The translations under genes were made by a program, and so were the position numbers. A DNA stretch of 64,000 bases from Marinifilum caeruleilacunae (GTDB lineage: Bacteria; Bacteroidota; Bacteroidia; Bacteroidales; Marinifilaceae), in assembly GCF_013141825.1 (NCBI RefSeq), contig NZ_RZNH01000005.1, positions 1 to 64,000 of the forward strand, read 5' to 3'. Positions 8,137-16,159 of the stretch are shown in pieces. The notes beneath the pieces are model-generated. The model worked only from the letters and a program-made list of their open reading frames with translations, had not been told where the DNA came from and made no database searches. The number at the start of each line of letters is the position of its first letter. Position 1 is the stretch's first letter.

Positions 8137-10271
8137 TACTTACTTTTTTTAGAATTATCCTTTTTATCCTGATTAGCACTCCAAAGCAGGCCACCACCAA
8201 TAAGAACCATTGCACCAATGGCAAAAGGATTCATACCAGCCTTGTTTACCTTTTGATCTGCAAACTCAGCACTTGTAGTAATTGCATTGCCTGAGTTTGA
8301 GCTTTGTGCAAAAGGCTTGTTTTGATCCGGTAACCTGTGCTCTTTGCTTGGCAAAGGTGATTTGCTTCCAGAACCCTTGTACTTTCCGTACTCCTTGTTG
8401 AAAATCACCAGATTGTTTTCAGCCTTTGCCTTTTTTTGAATCAGCCTTGCCTTTTTCTCTGGGTCAGTTTCATTTTCAATTCGTTTGGATAGGTTGTCAA
8501 TCCTTTTCTTTTTCAACTTTGTAATAAAGTCACCAAGTCCAAGCGAGCTTAAAAGTTTCAGAATCGGCTTCAAAATCAGCATTGCTTTTGCAAGTATTCC
8601 TTTGGAAGCACCAGCGGCAACAACAGGAGCAACACCCAATTCACCTTTTAGCTGAACTTGATTTGCAATATCCTTGTGAATTAGTTTCAAGAAAGCCAGT
8701 CGTTCTTTTTCAAATCTGGACATCTTCTTAGGTGTATGCTTTTGCTGAGCAAGCAACAATCTGCGGCGTCTTTCTGCGGCAGCTCTTCTGCGTCTGCGAC
8801 GTCTTCTGCGTCTACGTCCGTCCAATTCTCCCAAATTTCCATGTAAAGACATGCTAGGTAAATCAGCTTTTTTGGCAGTCTTTTGCCAAGCAGAAGCAAG
8901 CACCTTTCTAAGCTTACTTTCCCGACCACCTAAGAAGCGGTATTTTTTAGCAAACTTGGCATAAGCACGTTTTGATTTCTCCCAAGCACTTTTTTCAATT
9001 CCTAACTGTTCAGCCTGCGCTAAAGTTAAAAGGCCATAACCCATTTTCAGGGCAAGATTGTTGGCATTTTTAGAGATTCTGGCACGAAGCACGGCACGAA
9101 TGGCAATGTTGATCGGATTGATCTTCATCATGAACTTCCCGATTTTCTTCAACTTCTTTCTAGCCCAGCGTCCTACGTTGCGAACGCCCTTCTTGATTGC
9201 CTTAAAGCCCTTTTTGATTTTACGACGAAGCTTTTTAAAGAGTCCTTCCAGAGTGCCAAGCAAACCAACCGTGTTTCCTTCCTGATCAACTATACCATTC
9301 AAAGGAGAAAGGTTTGCAGTTTCCCAACCGGAACCATCCTCTAACTTAATGATGATACCCTCCAAGCTTTCACCATACAAAAGAGCATTTAAAGCACTTT
9401 GCATGTGCTTCCAGTAAGAAAGACCAAATCCCAGAGCATGAAATTTTTCAGGCTCTTTTTGGTATTCGCTTAAAGTGGTTGATAGCTGAGCAATTCCCAT
9501 TTTTTTAAGGGCATTTTCTTCCTGTTGCAGTAGAGCTGAACCAATACCGTTGAGCTCCTGTGTGCTGTCAATCACTTCAATTTCGGCGTCGTATTGTTCG
9601 GCGCTATCGTGAAGCGACTGCAAAGCACCTAAACCTTCTACCGTATCAGGACTAGCCCCATAACCTGCTAAAGTTTCAATTTGCATTTGCGTATCTTTTT
9701 TAGATGTGTATTGCGCTTCACAATTGAAGCGATGTAATACGGTATCAATGCAAACATGATCAGAAACGATGTACACATGTGAAAAAGGCTTACCCTCATA
9801 TCCGGCGATTCTGATTGTATAAGGAATTCCCAAACAATACAGAAGAGAACCAATAAAAATACTATGGTCGTCACAATCAGAAGGAGTATTTGGTTTTACC
9901 CTGTTCAACCAAATTCTGGCAGGAGTGCTTAATTGTTCAATACCCTTTTTGTCGTTTTTGTACTGTATGTGATTGAATACAAAATCCCAGATAGCCTTAA
10001 GAGTTTGAAATCGGGTAGCTTTTTGAAGAAAAGCCGCTAAATCCTTAACCTGTGCATGGTGGTTTTTAATGATTTCACACATGATTCTTACGGTATCTTC
10101 CACGCCGCCTTCGGTAAAAGAGCTGGTAAAACTTACTGTTTTGGTATCAATCAAATGAGAAAATTCAACACCAGACCTAACAGGTCTAACACCTTGGCCT
10201 ATTTCTTCACCTTTTGTAGTTCGGAAAACTACGCCCCTCTGTGGGTGATATGTTTTAAAGACGGTTTCCAT
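8136..10271 (-). CDS. Transglutaminase-fold protein with poly-Arg tract and C-terminal membrane anchor
   Basis: 711 residues. Residues about 85-185 carry a transglutaminase-like Cys-His-Asp triad: SDCDD (Cys133), FSHVY (His165), CIDTV (Asp176). A strongly basic region at about 342-380 follows, then a run of 11 Arg at about 485-495 encoded by mixed codons. A second basic linker and a C-terminal hydrophobic helix (about 683-700) complete it. The papain-like fold could act as protease, amidase or crosslinker. The basic tracts suggest genome binding on the inner face of a membrane, which is inference. It is the longest structural-region gene and abuts its neighbours. Confidence 0.7.
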   Translation of the reverse strand: METVFKTYHPQRGVVFRTTKGEEIGQGVRPVRSGVEFSHLIDTKTVSFTSSFTEGGVEDTVRIMCEIIKNHHAQVKDLAAFLQKATRFQTLKAIWDFVFNHIQYKNDKKGIEQLSTPARIWLNRVKPNTPSDCDDHSIFIGSLLYCLGIPYTIRIAGYEGKPFSHVYIVSDHVCIDTVLHRFNCEAQYTSKKDTQMQIETLAGYGASPDTVEGLGALQSLHDSAEQYDAEIEVIDSTQELNGIGSALLQQEENALKKMGIAQLSTTLSEYQKEPEKFHALGFGLSYWKHMQSALNALLYGESLEGIIIKLEDGSGWETANLSPLNGIVDQEGNTVGLLGTLEGLFKKLRRKIKKGFKAIKKGVRNVGRWARKKLKKIGKFMMKINPINIAIRAVLRARISKNANNLALKMGYGLLTLAQAEQLGIEKSAWEKSKRAYAKFAKKYRFLGGRESKLRKVLASAWQKTAKKADLPSMSLHGNLGELDGRRRRRRRRRRRAAAERRRRLLLAQQKHTPKKMSRFEKERLAFLKLIHKDIANQVQLKGELGVAPVVAAGASKGILAKAMLILKPILKLLSSLGLGDFITKLKKKRIDNLSKRIENETDPEKKARLIQKKAKAENNLVIFNKEYGKYKGSGSKSPLPSKEHRLPDQNKPFAQSSNSGNAITTSAEFADQKVNKAGMNPFAIGAMVLIGGGLLWSANQDKKDNSKKSK

Positions 10272-10273
10272 GC

Positions 10274-10846
10274 TTAAAACTTGAAAAGGTTGGTTAATAA
10301 CGATGCAGGGTTGCTAACTACTTTAGCAACATCTTGCCATGTTTTCGATATGTCGATTTTGATTCTTGGTGCATTAACACCGCTAATTTTCAGATTGTCT
10401 ACATACAAGGCAAGTTGAGCGCCCTGTAGGTCTTTGGCTTGAACTAGTTTTGCAATATGGTCAAGCTGGATGATGAAGGTGTAAGCAATCGACGTTTTTG
10501 AATTGGCCAGTACTTCTTTGTTAGGATATTCAATAGGGGTGTAGCCAAGGCTAATTTTCTGCCCTTTGTTATCCAAAACCAGATTAATTCGGTAGGTGTC
10601 AAGAGTAGCTGCAAAAGGAGTACGGTTCGATAACTCAATAGAACCCTTAAGTTTTACAGCCCCTCTTTTGATATCTACACTTACACGGGGAAAGTCCTTT
10701 GGAGCAAAGCCAAGCTTTGTACCCAGATAAGTTTGAGTTTTTTCCTCAATCTTATTCACTCCCTTACTTACCAACTCACCTAACTGTTTGCGATAAAATA
10801 GAGCAGCTAAAGCGCCGCCGATTAAGATTACATGTCCTGTCTTCAT
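10274..10846 (-). CDS. Membrane-anchored LEA14/WHy-like protein
   Basis: 190 residues. A short N-terminal hydrophobic segment (about 5-20) precedes an amphipathic linker and a domain (about 60-155) resembling LEA14/WHy beta-sandwiches, with the pattern GSIELSNRTPFAATLDTYRI. It is the first gene of the structural block, after a terminator and a 150-bp gap containing repeated TGAAACATATT-type motifs. A lipid-interacting virion protein is plausible but not shown. Confidence 0.6.
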   Translation of the reverse strand: MKTGHVILIGGALAALFYRKQLGELVSKGVNKIEEKTQTYLGTKLGFAPKDFPRVSVDIKRGAVKLKGSIELSNRTPFAATLDTYRINLVLDNKGQKISLGYTPIEYPNKEVLANSKTSIAYTFIIQLDHIAKLVQAKDLQGAQLALYVDNLKISGVNAPRIKIDISKTWQDVAKVVSNPASLLTNLFKF

Positions 10847-10849
10847 GTT

Positions 10850-10927
10850 TCAAACATATAGGCTAATATGCTGGAATCCCAGTGTATGCAACACCTTGAT
10901 ACAGTTTGACACATATTGAAACATATT
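10850..10927 (-). promoter_or_regulatory. Candidate control region of the structural operon with iterated motifs
   Basis: TGACACATATT (10907-10917) and TGAAACATATT (10917-10927) are spaced by one helical turn. A related TCAAACATATA lies at 10850-10860 just before the start codon. On the minus strand a TATGTTTG (-7-like) box sits at 10859-10852, only four bases from the ATG, so either a leaderless message or an upstream promoter is implied. Confidence 0.35.
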
Positions 10928-10995
10928 CCATTTTTAAAGGGGAAAGCTAAGTAGTTAAACCAGCTTTTAAACCACTTACACCCCCAGATAAGAGC

Positions 10996-11032
10996 ATAAA
11001 AAAAAGGGGTAACCATACAGGCTACCCCTTTA
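10996..11032 (-). terminator. Intrinsic terminator after the zinc-ribbon gene
   Basis: On the minus strand AAGGGGTAGCC (11030-11020) pairs with GGTTACCCCTT (11014-11004) through one G-U pair, followed by a run of U. It separates the 224-residue gene from the structural operon. Confidence 0.8.
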
Positions 11033-11051
11033 AAATTATATAGCTTACCAT

Positions 11052-11726
11052 TTACGGCAAGTCATCCTCTTCATTCGTGCTGTTTTCAGCCTGCATGTAT
11101 GCTGCTAAAGAGCCAAATATTTGCATTTGCTCAGCATGACTTTTTGAAAACAGGAAATATAGCATTTGCACTAAGTATTGTTGGGCATCGGTTTCCATTT
11201 TTCTGACTTCCTGAATGATCTGTTTTTCAGTAATACTCAATGTTTCTTCCATACCACCAAGGGCACTGTCTTTACTTGGGATTAAGTTATTGGCCAAAGC
11301 ACCCAAAGCACCTTGAATTGCAGGCATGGCAGTAATGGCATTTACAGTTTCTTTTACTGTGTTTGTGTTGGCATTTTGCAGCTCTCTTTGGTGGGTGTTG
11401 TGCAAGTCTTCAATTTTATCCTTTAGCCTTTGGATTTCAAAGTCTTTACTTAGGTTGCTGGTTTCAAGTTGTTTGATCTGGCTTTCATATCCTTCTTTCA
11501 GGTTTAAAACCGTATCAAATTTATCCTTTTCAAGCTCCCTTATTTCTGTGAATCCATACAAGGAATTTGGGGTGTTATGGGGTGATACCAGCATGTGCTG
11601 GGTGGCTTTTTCAATTTTTCTTTCGTCGGCTCTTCTGTTTTTTGCCCGTCCGGCGCAAGTTTTGGAGCAATACTTGCTGTCAGATCGGCGGCCTATAATT
11701 GGTCTTCCGCATTCTAAGCATTCCAT
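11052..11726 (-). CDS. Zinc-ribbon / coiled-coil protein, possible regulator of the element
   Basis: 224 residues. An N-terminal zinc ribbon (CLECGRPI near 3-10 and YCSKTC near 19-24) is followed by a basic stretch. A long coiled-coil region (about 60-120) and a helical C-terminus come next. It has its own terminator and is separated from the rest. A small zinc ribbon with a coiled coil at the edge of a mobile element fits a DNA-binding regulator or replication factor, which is inference. No recombinase signature is present. Confidence 0.6.
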   Translation of the reverse strand: MECLECGRPIIGRRSDSKYCSKTCAGRAKNRRADERKIEKATQHMLVSPHNTPNSLYGFTEIRELEKDKFDTVLNLKEGYESQIKQLETSNLSKDFEIQRLKDKIEDLHNTHQRELQNANTNTVKETVNAITAMPAIQGALGALANNLIPSKDSALGGMEETLSITEKQIIQEVRKMETDAQQYLVQMLYFLFSKSHAEQMQIFGSLAAYMQAENSTNEEDDLP

Positions 11727-11834
11727 ACTATCTATTTTGATTAATAACTTAAATTCTAACCACTAAAAAAATCTTAAGTAGTTTATCTGGGGTAAAGTTA
11801 TTTTAAAAGAGGGTTGGAATTTGTTGCGAAGTGT

Positions 11835-11854
11835 TTCAAGATGATTCAAGATGA
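11835..11854. repeat. Tandem 10-bp repeat TTCAAGATGA x2
   Basis: Two exact head-to-tail copies lie in the gap between the zinc-ribbon gene and tRNA-Ser. One-turn spacing would suit a protein-binding array or an attachment-site arm. No other function is visible. Confidence 0.4.
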
Positions 11855-11904
11855 AGCAGGGTAAATGTAGTTTAATATTCTCGTTCTTTCCCCTGAGCTT
11901 TCCC

Positions 11905-11938
11905 CTAAAAAACAAAAGCCCCTGAAAATCAGGAGCTT
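11905..11938 (-). terminator. Intrinsic terminator of tRNA-Ser
   Basis: On the minus strand AAAGCTCCTGA (11938-11928) pairs with TCAGGGGCTTT (11924-11914), with one G-U pair, followed by a U-rich tract. It lies 15 bp downstream of the tRNA 3' end. Confidence 0.75.
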
Positions 11939-11952
11939 TATCTGTTTTAGTG

Positions 11953-12037
11953 CGGAGAGAGAGGGATTCGAACCCCCGGTACGTTGCCGTACAATGGTTT
12001 TCAAGACCACCGCATTCGACCACTCTGCCATCTCTCC
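11953..12037 (-). tRNA. tRNA-Ser (UGA)
   Basis: The minus strand gives an 85-nt cloverleaf. The acceptor stem is GGAGAGA/TCTCTCC with discriminator G. The anticodon loop CTTGAAA gives UGA, and the T loop is GTTCGAATC. The long variable arm (TTGTACGGCAACGTA) is typical of serine tRNA. CCA is not encoded. The neighbouring mobile element lies on its 3' side, the usual side for integration, although no duplicated 3' end was found. Confidence 0.95.
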
Positions 12038-12087
12038 AGTATTTTTGTGAGCTTTGTTTGCTCTGTCATCTCTTGTGATAACGGGTG

Positions 12088-12119
12088 CAAATGTATGACA
12101 AAATTTATTCGCTACCAAA
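12088..12119 (-). promoter_or_regulatory. Promoter of tRNA-Ser
   Basis: On the minus strand TTTG (12119-12116) is followed after 20 bases by TACATTTG (12095-12088). This matches the Bacteroidota -33/-7 pattern and lies about 50 bp upstream of the mature tRNA. Confidence 0.65.
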
Positions 12120-12182
12120 CATTTTTTTGTAATAAATTCGAATTATTTTCGAAAGGCTTGATGTTCAGATAAATTAATTTTT

Positions 12183-13124
12183 CTAGCCGTGCAGATCCAA
12201 TTCGTTTAGCATGTAAAGAGAGTGCTCAACAGTCTTAAAAATTTCCGAACAATACTCATTTACTGCCTTCGGACTGCCTGGCATTGCATAAACCAGGGTT
12301 TGATCCATTACACCTGCAATTCCCCGACTGACCAGTGCATTTGGCTTTTCCATGCCATATTTTACCCTAATCAGCTCCATAATACCCGGAATTTCTTTGC
12401 TAATGTGCTTTTTAACAACTTCTGGCGTTATATCTCGTGGACCAATACCTGTACCGCCAGTTGTAAAAACAATATCGTATTTCTCTTGTTTTGCCTGTTC
12501 AAGCAGTTTCGAAAGTTCCTCTTCCTGGTCAGGAATAATGTGTTTATCGATGGAGTAATGACGATTTCTCGATTTGTAGAAATCTTCGCATAGTTTTTCA
12601 GCAAGGGGACCACTTTTATCCATATACTCACCTCTTGAAGCTCTGTCGCTAAGGGTAATAATCATGGTTTTAATCACTCGTGGATGGTAAGTGAAAACAT
12701 CACCAGATTTCAAAGTTCCATCTTTTATCACCCTGCAAAAAATACCTTCTTTGGGCATAACACAATTTCCAACCTCTCTAAAAATATTACAATTGTCGCC
12801 ATGACATTTTTTCCCAATCTGGGTTACCTCAAGTTCAATTCCTCCATAAGTAAATCGATCGAGTGGGGCAGTGTGGTGTAGTAGAATTCCTTCGGTTGTG
12901 ATATTTTCTGCAAACTCGCCAAAATTTATTTTTCGCTTCGCTTCTTCCGAAAACTTGTCGATACTCTCCTTAGCCAATAAACTTACCTGCCTGTGCCAAT
13001 TGCCCGAATGAGCATCTTTATCCACACCTTTCGAATTCAGAAGAATCGATTCCACTGGTTTTTTAATCGTTCCTTTCTTTTCAGAAATGTTTACCGATAA
13101 TACTTTTACCTCTTTCTTACTCAT
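12183..13124 (-). CDS. MOSC domain / MogA-type molybdopterin adenylyltransferase fusion
   Basis: 313 residues. The N-terminal half (about 1-145) is a MOSC domain with a conserved Cys in GKKCHGDNC. The C-terminal half (about 150-313) is a MogA/MoaB-like domain with TTGGTGIGPRDITPE (from about 221) and AMPGSPKAVNE. Mog adenylylates molybdopterin before molybdate insertion; MOSC domains bind Moco or its sulfur carriers. It is the last gene of the molybdenum-cofactor operon, 9 bp after moaC. This fusion occurs in other Bacteroidota. Confidence 0.85.
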   Translation of the reverse strand: MSKKEVKVLSVNISEKKGTIKKPVESILLNSKGVDKDAHSGNWHRQVSLLAKESIDKFSEEAKRKINFGEFAENITTEGILLHHTAPLDRFTYGGIELEVTQIGKKCHGDNCNIFREVGNCVMPKEGIFCRVIKDGTLKSGDVFTYHPRVIKTMIITLSDRASRGEYMDKSGPLAEKLCEDFYKSRNRHYSIDKHIIPDQEEELSKLLEQAKQEKYDIVFTTGGTGIGPRDITPEVVKKHISKEIPGIMELIRVKYGMEKPNALVSRGIAGVMDQTLVYAMPGSPKAVNEYCSEIFKTVEHSLYMLNELDLHG

Positions 13125-13133
13125 AGCTAAAAA

Positions 13134-13589
13134 TTATTTCAGGTCAGTTTTTGTTTTGTCCAAAAGTGTAATGCCTTCAATCTTCATGTTTTTGTCAACT
13201 GCTTTACACATGTCATAAATGGTTAAAAGGGCTACACTTGCAGCAGTAAGCGCTTCCATTTCTACGCCAGTCTGTCCAATACATTTTACCCTAGTACTGG
13301 CAATTACACCATCATCCACTACAGTACATTTTACTTCGGCTTTTGTAATTTGTAAGCTGTGGCACAGGGGAATTAAATCACTTGTTTTTTTAGCGGCCTG
13401 AATGCCGGCAATTTCGGCAACGGTAAGAACATCACCTTTTTTTAGGTCGTTTTCTTTTATCAGCCTTATGGTTTCCTGCTCCAACAAGATTTTACCACTT
13501 GCTTTGGCTTCCCTAACTTGAGGAGGCTTGTGCCCAACATCCACCATATTGGCTTTTCCTTCTTTATCGATATGACTAAATTTTCCCAT
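13134..13589 (-). CDS. moaC: Cyclic pyranopterin monophosphate synthase accessory protein MoaC
   Basis: 151 residues, normal length for MoaC. Signatures MVDVGHKPPQVREAKASG near the start, LCHSL in the middle and TGVEMEALTAASVA with MCKAVDK at the end are all present. It acts with MoaA in the first step of molybdopterin synthesis, making cPMP from GTP. It lies between moaA (28-bp gap) and the MOSC-Mog gene in the Moco operon. moaD and moaE are not in this window. Confidence 0.95.
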   Translation of the reverse strand: MGKFSHIDKEGKANMVDVGHKPPQVREAKASGKILLEQETIRLIKENDLKKGDVLTVAEIAGIQAAKKTSDLIPLCHSLQITKAEVKCTVVDDGVIASTRVKCIGQTGVEMEALTAASVALLTIYDMCKAVDKNMKIEGITLLDKTKTDLK

Positions 13590-13617
13590 GCTAAATTCTT
13601 GTTACAGGCGTTTGGTT

Positions 13618-14418
13618 CTAACCGCCGATCCCGTAAAAACTACCTTTTTTGTTTTTGCTTCCCGTTTCAGGTTTCTGGTTTATCGATTCATTTATGGCTT
13701 TTTTTGCACCCAGTTTTTTCAAATCATATTCGCTCTGATTAAACAAGCAGGGTTTAACCTTACCATTCGCTGTTAACCTTATTCGGTTACATTCCTGACA
13801 ATTGCCTCCTTTACCACCTTCTACTATCGAGAATTCTCCCGTTGCCAAATCCATTTGCCTGATAAATCGAAGGTCAAGACCTTTGTTTTCACAGTACTTT
13901 CTCAAAGCTTCCAGGTCATCCAAATCGGAATCGGGCATTCTTACACAATTGATTTTAACTGGCTGAAGTCCTGAATTTATGGCAGCATCAATCCCTTTAA
14001 ATACATCTTTTATATTGCCAAGGCGAGTAAGAGATTTGTACTTTTCGGCATTCATGGTATCCAGGCTAATATTCACTCTCATCAATCCGGCTTCATGCAA
14101 TTGTTCGGCATATTTTTCCAGGAGAATACCATTTGTTGTCATGGCCAAATCTTCAATGCCCGGCAATTGAGCAATCTTTTTTACCAATTCAACAATTCCC
14201 TTTCTCACCAAAGGTTCCCCTCCGGTTAGTCTCACTTTCGTGATTCCTGTTGCAATGGCCTCTTTCACGAAATCAACAATCTCTTCGAAGCTCAAGACCT
14301 CTTCATGTGCAATCAAATCGATCCCATCTTCAGGCATGCAATAGGTACAACGAAGGTTGCAACGGTCGGTTACAGATATTCGTAAGTAATTGATATTTCG
14401 TTTATAATTGTCTAACAT
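13618..14418 (-). CDS. moaA: GTP 3',8-cyclase MoaA (compact form)
   Basis: Radical SAM enzyme that converts GTP to 3',8-cyclo-GTP. The start at 14418 (MLDNYKRNINYLRISV) is chosen over an upstream in-frame ATG because homology begins there. CNLRCTYC (from about 18) binds the first 4Fe-4S cluster and the C-terminal CQECNRIRLT with a later Cys binds the second. The protein ends in Gly-Gly, needed for activity in the family. At 266 residues it is about 60 shorter than usual: the segment before the second cluster is reduced. It overlaps the end of moeA by 17 bp. Confidence 0.9.
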   Translation of the reverse strand: MLDNYKRNINYLRISVTDRCNLRCTYCMPEDGIDLIAHEEVLSFEEIVDFVKEAIATGITKVRLTGGEPLVRKGIVELVKKIAQLPGIEDLAMTTNGILLEKYAEQLHEAGLMRVNISLDTMNAEKYKSLTRLGNIKDVFKGIDAAINSGLQPVKINCVRMPDSDLDDLEALRKYCENKGLDLRFIRQMDLATGEFSIVEGGKGGNCQECNRIRLTANGKVKPCLFNQSEYDLKKLGAKKAINESINQKPETGSKNKKGSFYGIGG

Positions 14419-15577
14419 GAACAAATTCTCCTTCCATAAATTCATCAACTTCTCTTGGAACAGCCATAATACCATTCGCAAAGGTAAATGCATTGATATG
14501 TGCCGAACCATGATAATCGATAGGAACAACTCTGTTGTTGGCATTAAAACGAACAGGGATAAACTCCAGCCTGTCAGTTCTCTTGCGTTTGTACGCTTGC
14601 GCAATTGGCATACGAACCATTGGAGCATTGTAATCGTGACCCATCAATCTAAAAAGTAGAGGTTTGCCCAGCAATTCGAACTGAACGAATGAAGAAACCG
14701 GGTTGCCAGGCATTGCAAAAACATATTGGCCGTTTTTTGCAGCAAAAACAGTATGCTTTCCTGGTTTAACCGCCAATGTATGGAACCAAATATTAAAACC
14801 AAGTTCTTTTAAAATTTGTGGTACATAGTCGTAATCGCCTACCGAAACACCTCCCGAGATGATTAAAATATCATTCTCTGCCAGGCATTTTTCCATGGTT
14901 TTTTTTGTGGCTTCTTTCGAGTCTTCTATGATTCCATAATAATTACCCTCAATACCCATTTTCTGTAACTGAGCCTGTAATTGCCAGGAATTTACATTTC
15001 TGATTTGTGAAGTATCCGGTTTTTGCTGTGGTTCAACCAATTCGCTTCCGGTTGCAAAAGTCGCAACATTTGGCTTTTTGTAAACCAAAGGATTGGTACA
15101 TCCCACCATTGCCAAAACCGAAACGTGTTGCGATTTTAATCTCGTTCCTTTTTTCAGAACCACTTCATTTTCCTCAATATCTTCACCCTTTATGCAGATG
15201 TTAGATTTGGTATTCTCTTTCGTAAATCGAATTTGATTTCCTTCAACCTCTTCGGTATGTTCAACCATGATTACCGTGTCGGCACCTTCAGGAACCATGG
15301 CTCCGGTCATGATTTTCGAACATTGTTTCTCACCCACTTTTTGGGTAGGAGCCGATCCTGCTGCAATCACTTCCAACACTTCAAGATCATCATTCAAATT
15401 CTCTTTTTTACAAGCATAACCATCCATAGCCGATTTGTTAAATGGCGGAATGGCCATATCCGAGTGCACATCTTCAGCCAATACACGATTTAAACACTCC
15501 GAAATATCAATGTGTTCTTTCTCAAGTTTTCGTGTTGCGTGTTTTACAGTTTTTAAAGCTTCGTGAAACGTAATCAT
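14402..15577 (-). CDS. moeA: Molybdopterin molybdenumtransferase MoeA
   Basis: 391 residues, the usual length. MoeA inserts molybdate into adenylylated molybdopterin. Signatures include PPFNKSAMDGYA near 44, MTGAMVPEGADTVI near 91, SGGVSVGDYDYV near 241 and AMPGNPVSSF near 292. It lies second in the Moco operon, 4 bp after the mobB-like gene and overlapping moaA. Confidence 0.95.
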   Translation of the reverse strand: MITFHEALKTVKHATRKLEKEHIDISECLNRVLAEDVHSDMAIPPFNKSAMDGYACKKENLNDDLEVLEVIAAGSAPTQKVGEKQCSKIMTGAMVPEGADTVIMVEHTEEVEGNQIRFTKENTKSNICIKGEDIEENEVVLKKGTRLKSQHVSVLAMVGCTNPLVYKKPNVATFATGSELVEPQQKPDTSQIRNVNSWQLQAQLQKMGIEGNYYGIIEDSKEATKKTMEKCLAENDILIISGGVSVGDYDYVPQILKELGFNIWFHTLAVKPGKHTVFAAKNGQYVFAMPGNPVSSFVQFELLGKPLLFRLMGHDYNAPMVRMPIAQAYKRKRTDRLEFIPVRFNANNRVVPIDYHGSAHINAFTFANGIMAVPREVDEFMEGEFVHVRQL

Positions 15578-15581
15578 ATTG

Positions 15582-16127
15582 CTAATTCTTTATTACCCAT
15601 TTTTGATTAGAAAATTCGATGTTTTTTGGGTCAAAATTGAATTGTTCACCATCAAATTCAATATTTACATCTGCCAATTTTCTGTAATCAATGGTTTGGG
15701 GCTTTAGTTTTTTATTGTTTTTATTCTCTATCATTAAAAATAAACCAGGTTTCAGGATATTTCTTAATCCTCCCGATTCTATAATTACCGGGCCAAGGGA
15801 TGAAATCATATTATCCAATAAATCCAGTACCTCCTTAAGTTTATCATCTTTGGCCTGTATATAATACACTTCTTTTGCTCCGGCACTTAAAAGTCTATTA
15901 CTGTCTTTCGATCCTTCCTCTTTGTACTCTTTGATGATTTGGTAATCATCTGTTTTTTTAATAAAAATAGTGTCGGCAGGCAGTTCATGAAAGTGTGGGC
16001 ATATCTTAATTCCAACTACATCAAATTTCGATTTTAACGATTCGATGAGTCGGCAGGCAAATAAAGTTTTGCCAACATTCTGACCATTTCCGGCCAATAG
16101 TATGATATGCTCCCTCTTTTTCGACAT
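15582..16127 (-). CDS. MobB-like P-loop protein of molybdenum-cofactor synthesis
   Basis: 181 residues from the start at 16127, where GGAGG lies seven bases upstream; an upstream in-frame ATG at 16250 is less likely. A P-loop GNGQNVGKT lies near residue 13 and the N-terminal half resembles MobB/dethiobiotin-synthase-like NTPases. MobB is an accessory to guanylation of Moco. The C-terminal half is not recognised. First gene of the Moco operon. The ribosome binding site is inside a terminator-like hairpin. Confidence 0.7.
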   Translation of the reverse strand: MSKKREHIILLAGNGQNVGKTLFACRLIESLKSKFDVVGIKICPHFHELPADTIFIKKTDDYQIIKEYKEEGSKDSNRLLSAGAKEVYYIQAKDDKLKEVLDLLDNMISSLGPVIIESGGLRNILKPGLFLMIENKNNKKLKPQTIDYRKLADVNIEFDGEQFNFDPKNIEFSNQKWVIKN

Positions 16128-16159
16128 AAAAAACCTCCAAATCTGTGCAGAATTGGAGG
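16128..16159 (-). promoter_or_regulatory. Hairpin sequestering the mobB ribosome binding site (candidate switch)
   Basis: On the minus strand CCTCCAA (16159-16153) pairs with TTGGAGG (16140-16134), and the inner TCTG/CAGA extends the stem after a single mismatch. Six U follow immediately, then ATG. The 3' arm holds the GGAGG ribosome binding site, so folding would both terminate transcription and hide the start. The upstream 150 nt contains another possible pairing (AGGTTG with CAACCT). It is a candidate molybdenum-cofactor-responsive leader, but I cannot match it to a named riboswitch. Confidence 0.5.

Larger units (their letters stand above)
1..11900 (-). mobile_element. Integrated tailless-phage-like element (left end outside window or masked by an IS)
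   Basis: All genes from 258 to 11726 lie on the minus strand, tightly packed and often overlapping. They encode small membrane proteins, a GH108 muramidase, holin/spanin-like proteins, a transglutaminase-fold protein and an ArdC-zincin-ATPase fusion. Terminase, portal, tail and recombinase genes are absent. Size and content recall small tailless lipid-containing phages of Bacteroidota (FLiP-like or Cellulophaga phi48:2-like), but this comparison is from memory. The right border lies somewhere between 11727 and the tRNA-Ser terminator at about 11905. The left border is not seen, and no second copy of the tRNA 3' end was noticed. It could also be a plasmid-like element or a decayed prophage. 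Confidence 0.6.

Noticed and set aside
8687-8929. Second protein encoded within the poly-Arg region
   Set aside because: It is an alternative frame of the 711-residue gene produced by the Arg/Ala codon composition, without start context or homology.
258-11726. Tailed (Caudoviricetes) prophage
   Set aside because: No terminase, portal, major capsid HK97-type, tail tube, tape measure or integrase signature was seen, and the gene block is too small.
11953-12037. Integration directly into the tRNA-Ser 3' end
   Set aside because: The tRNA retains its own terminator on the element side, and no repeated 3' end was noticed elsewhere in the window, so the attachment site is not proven.
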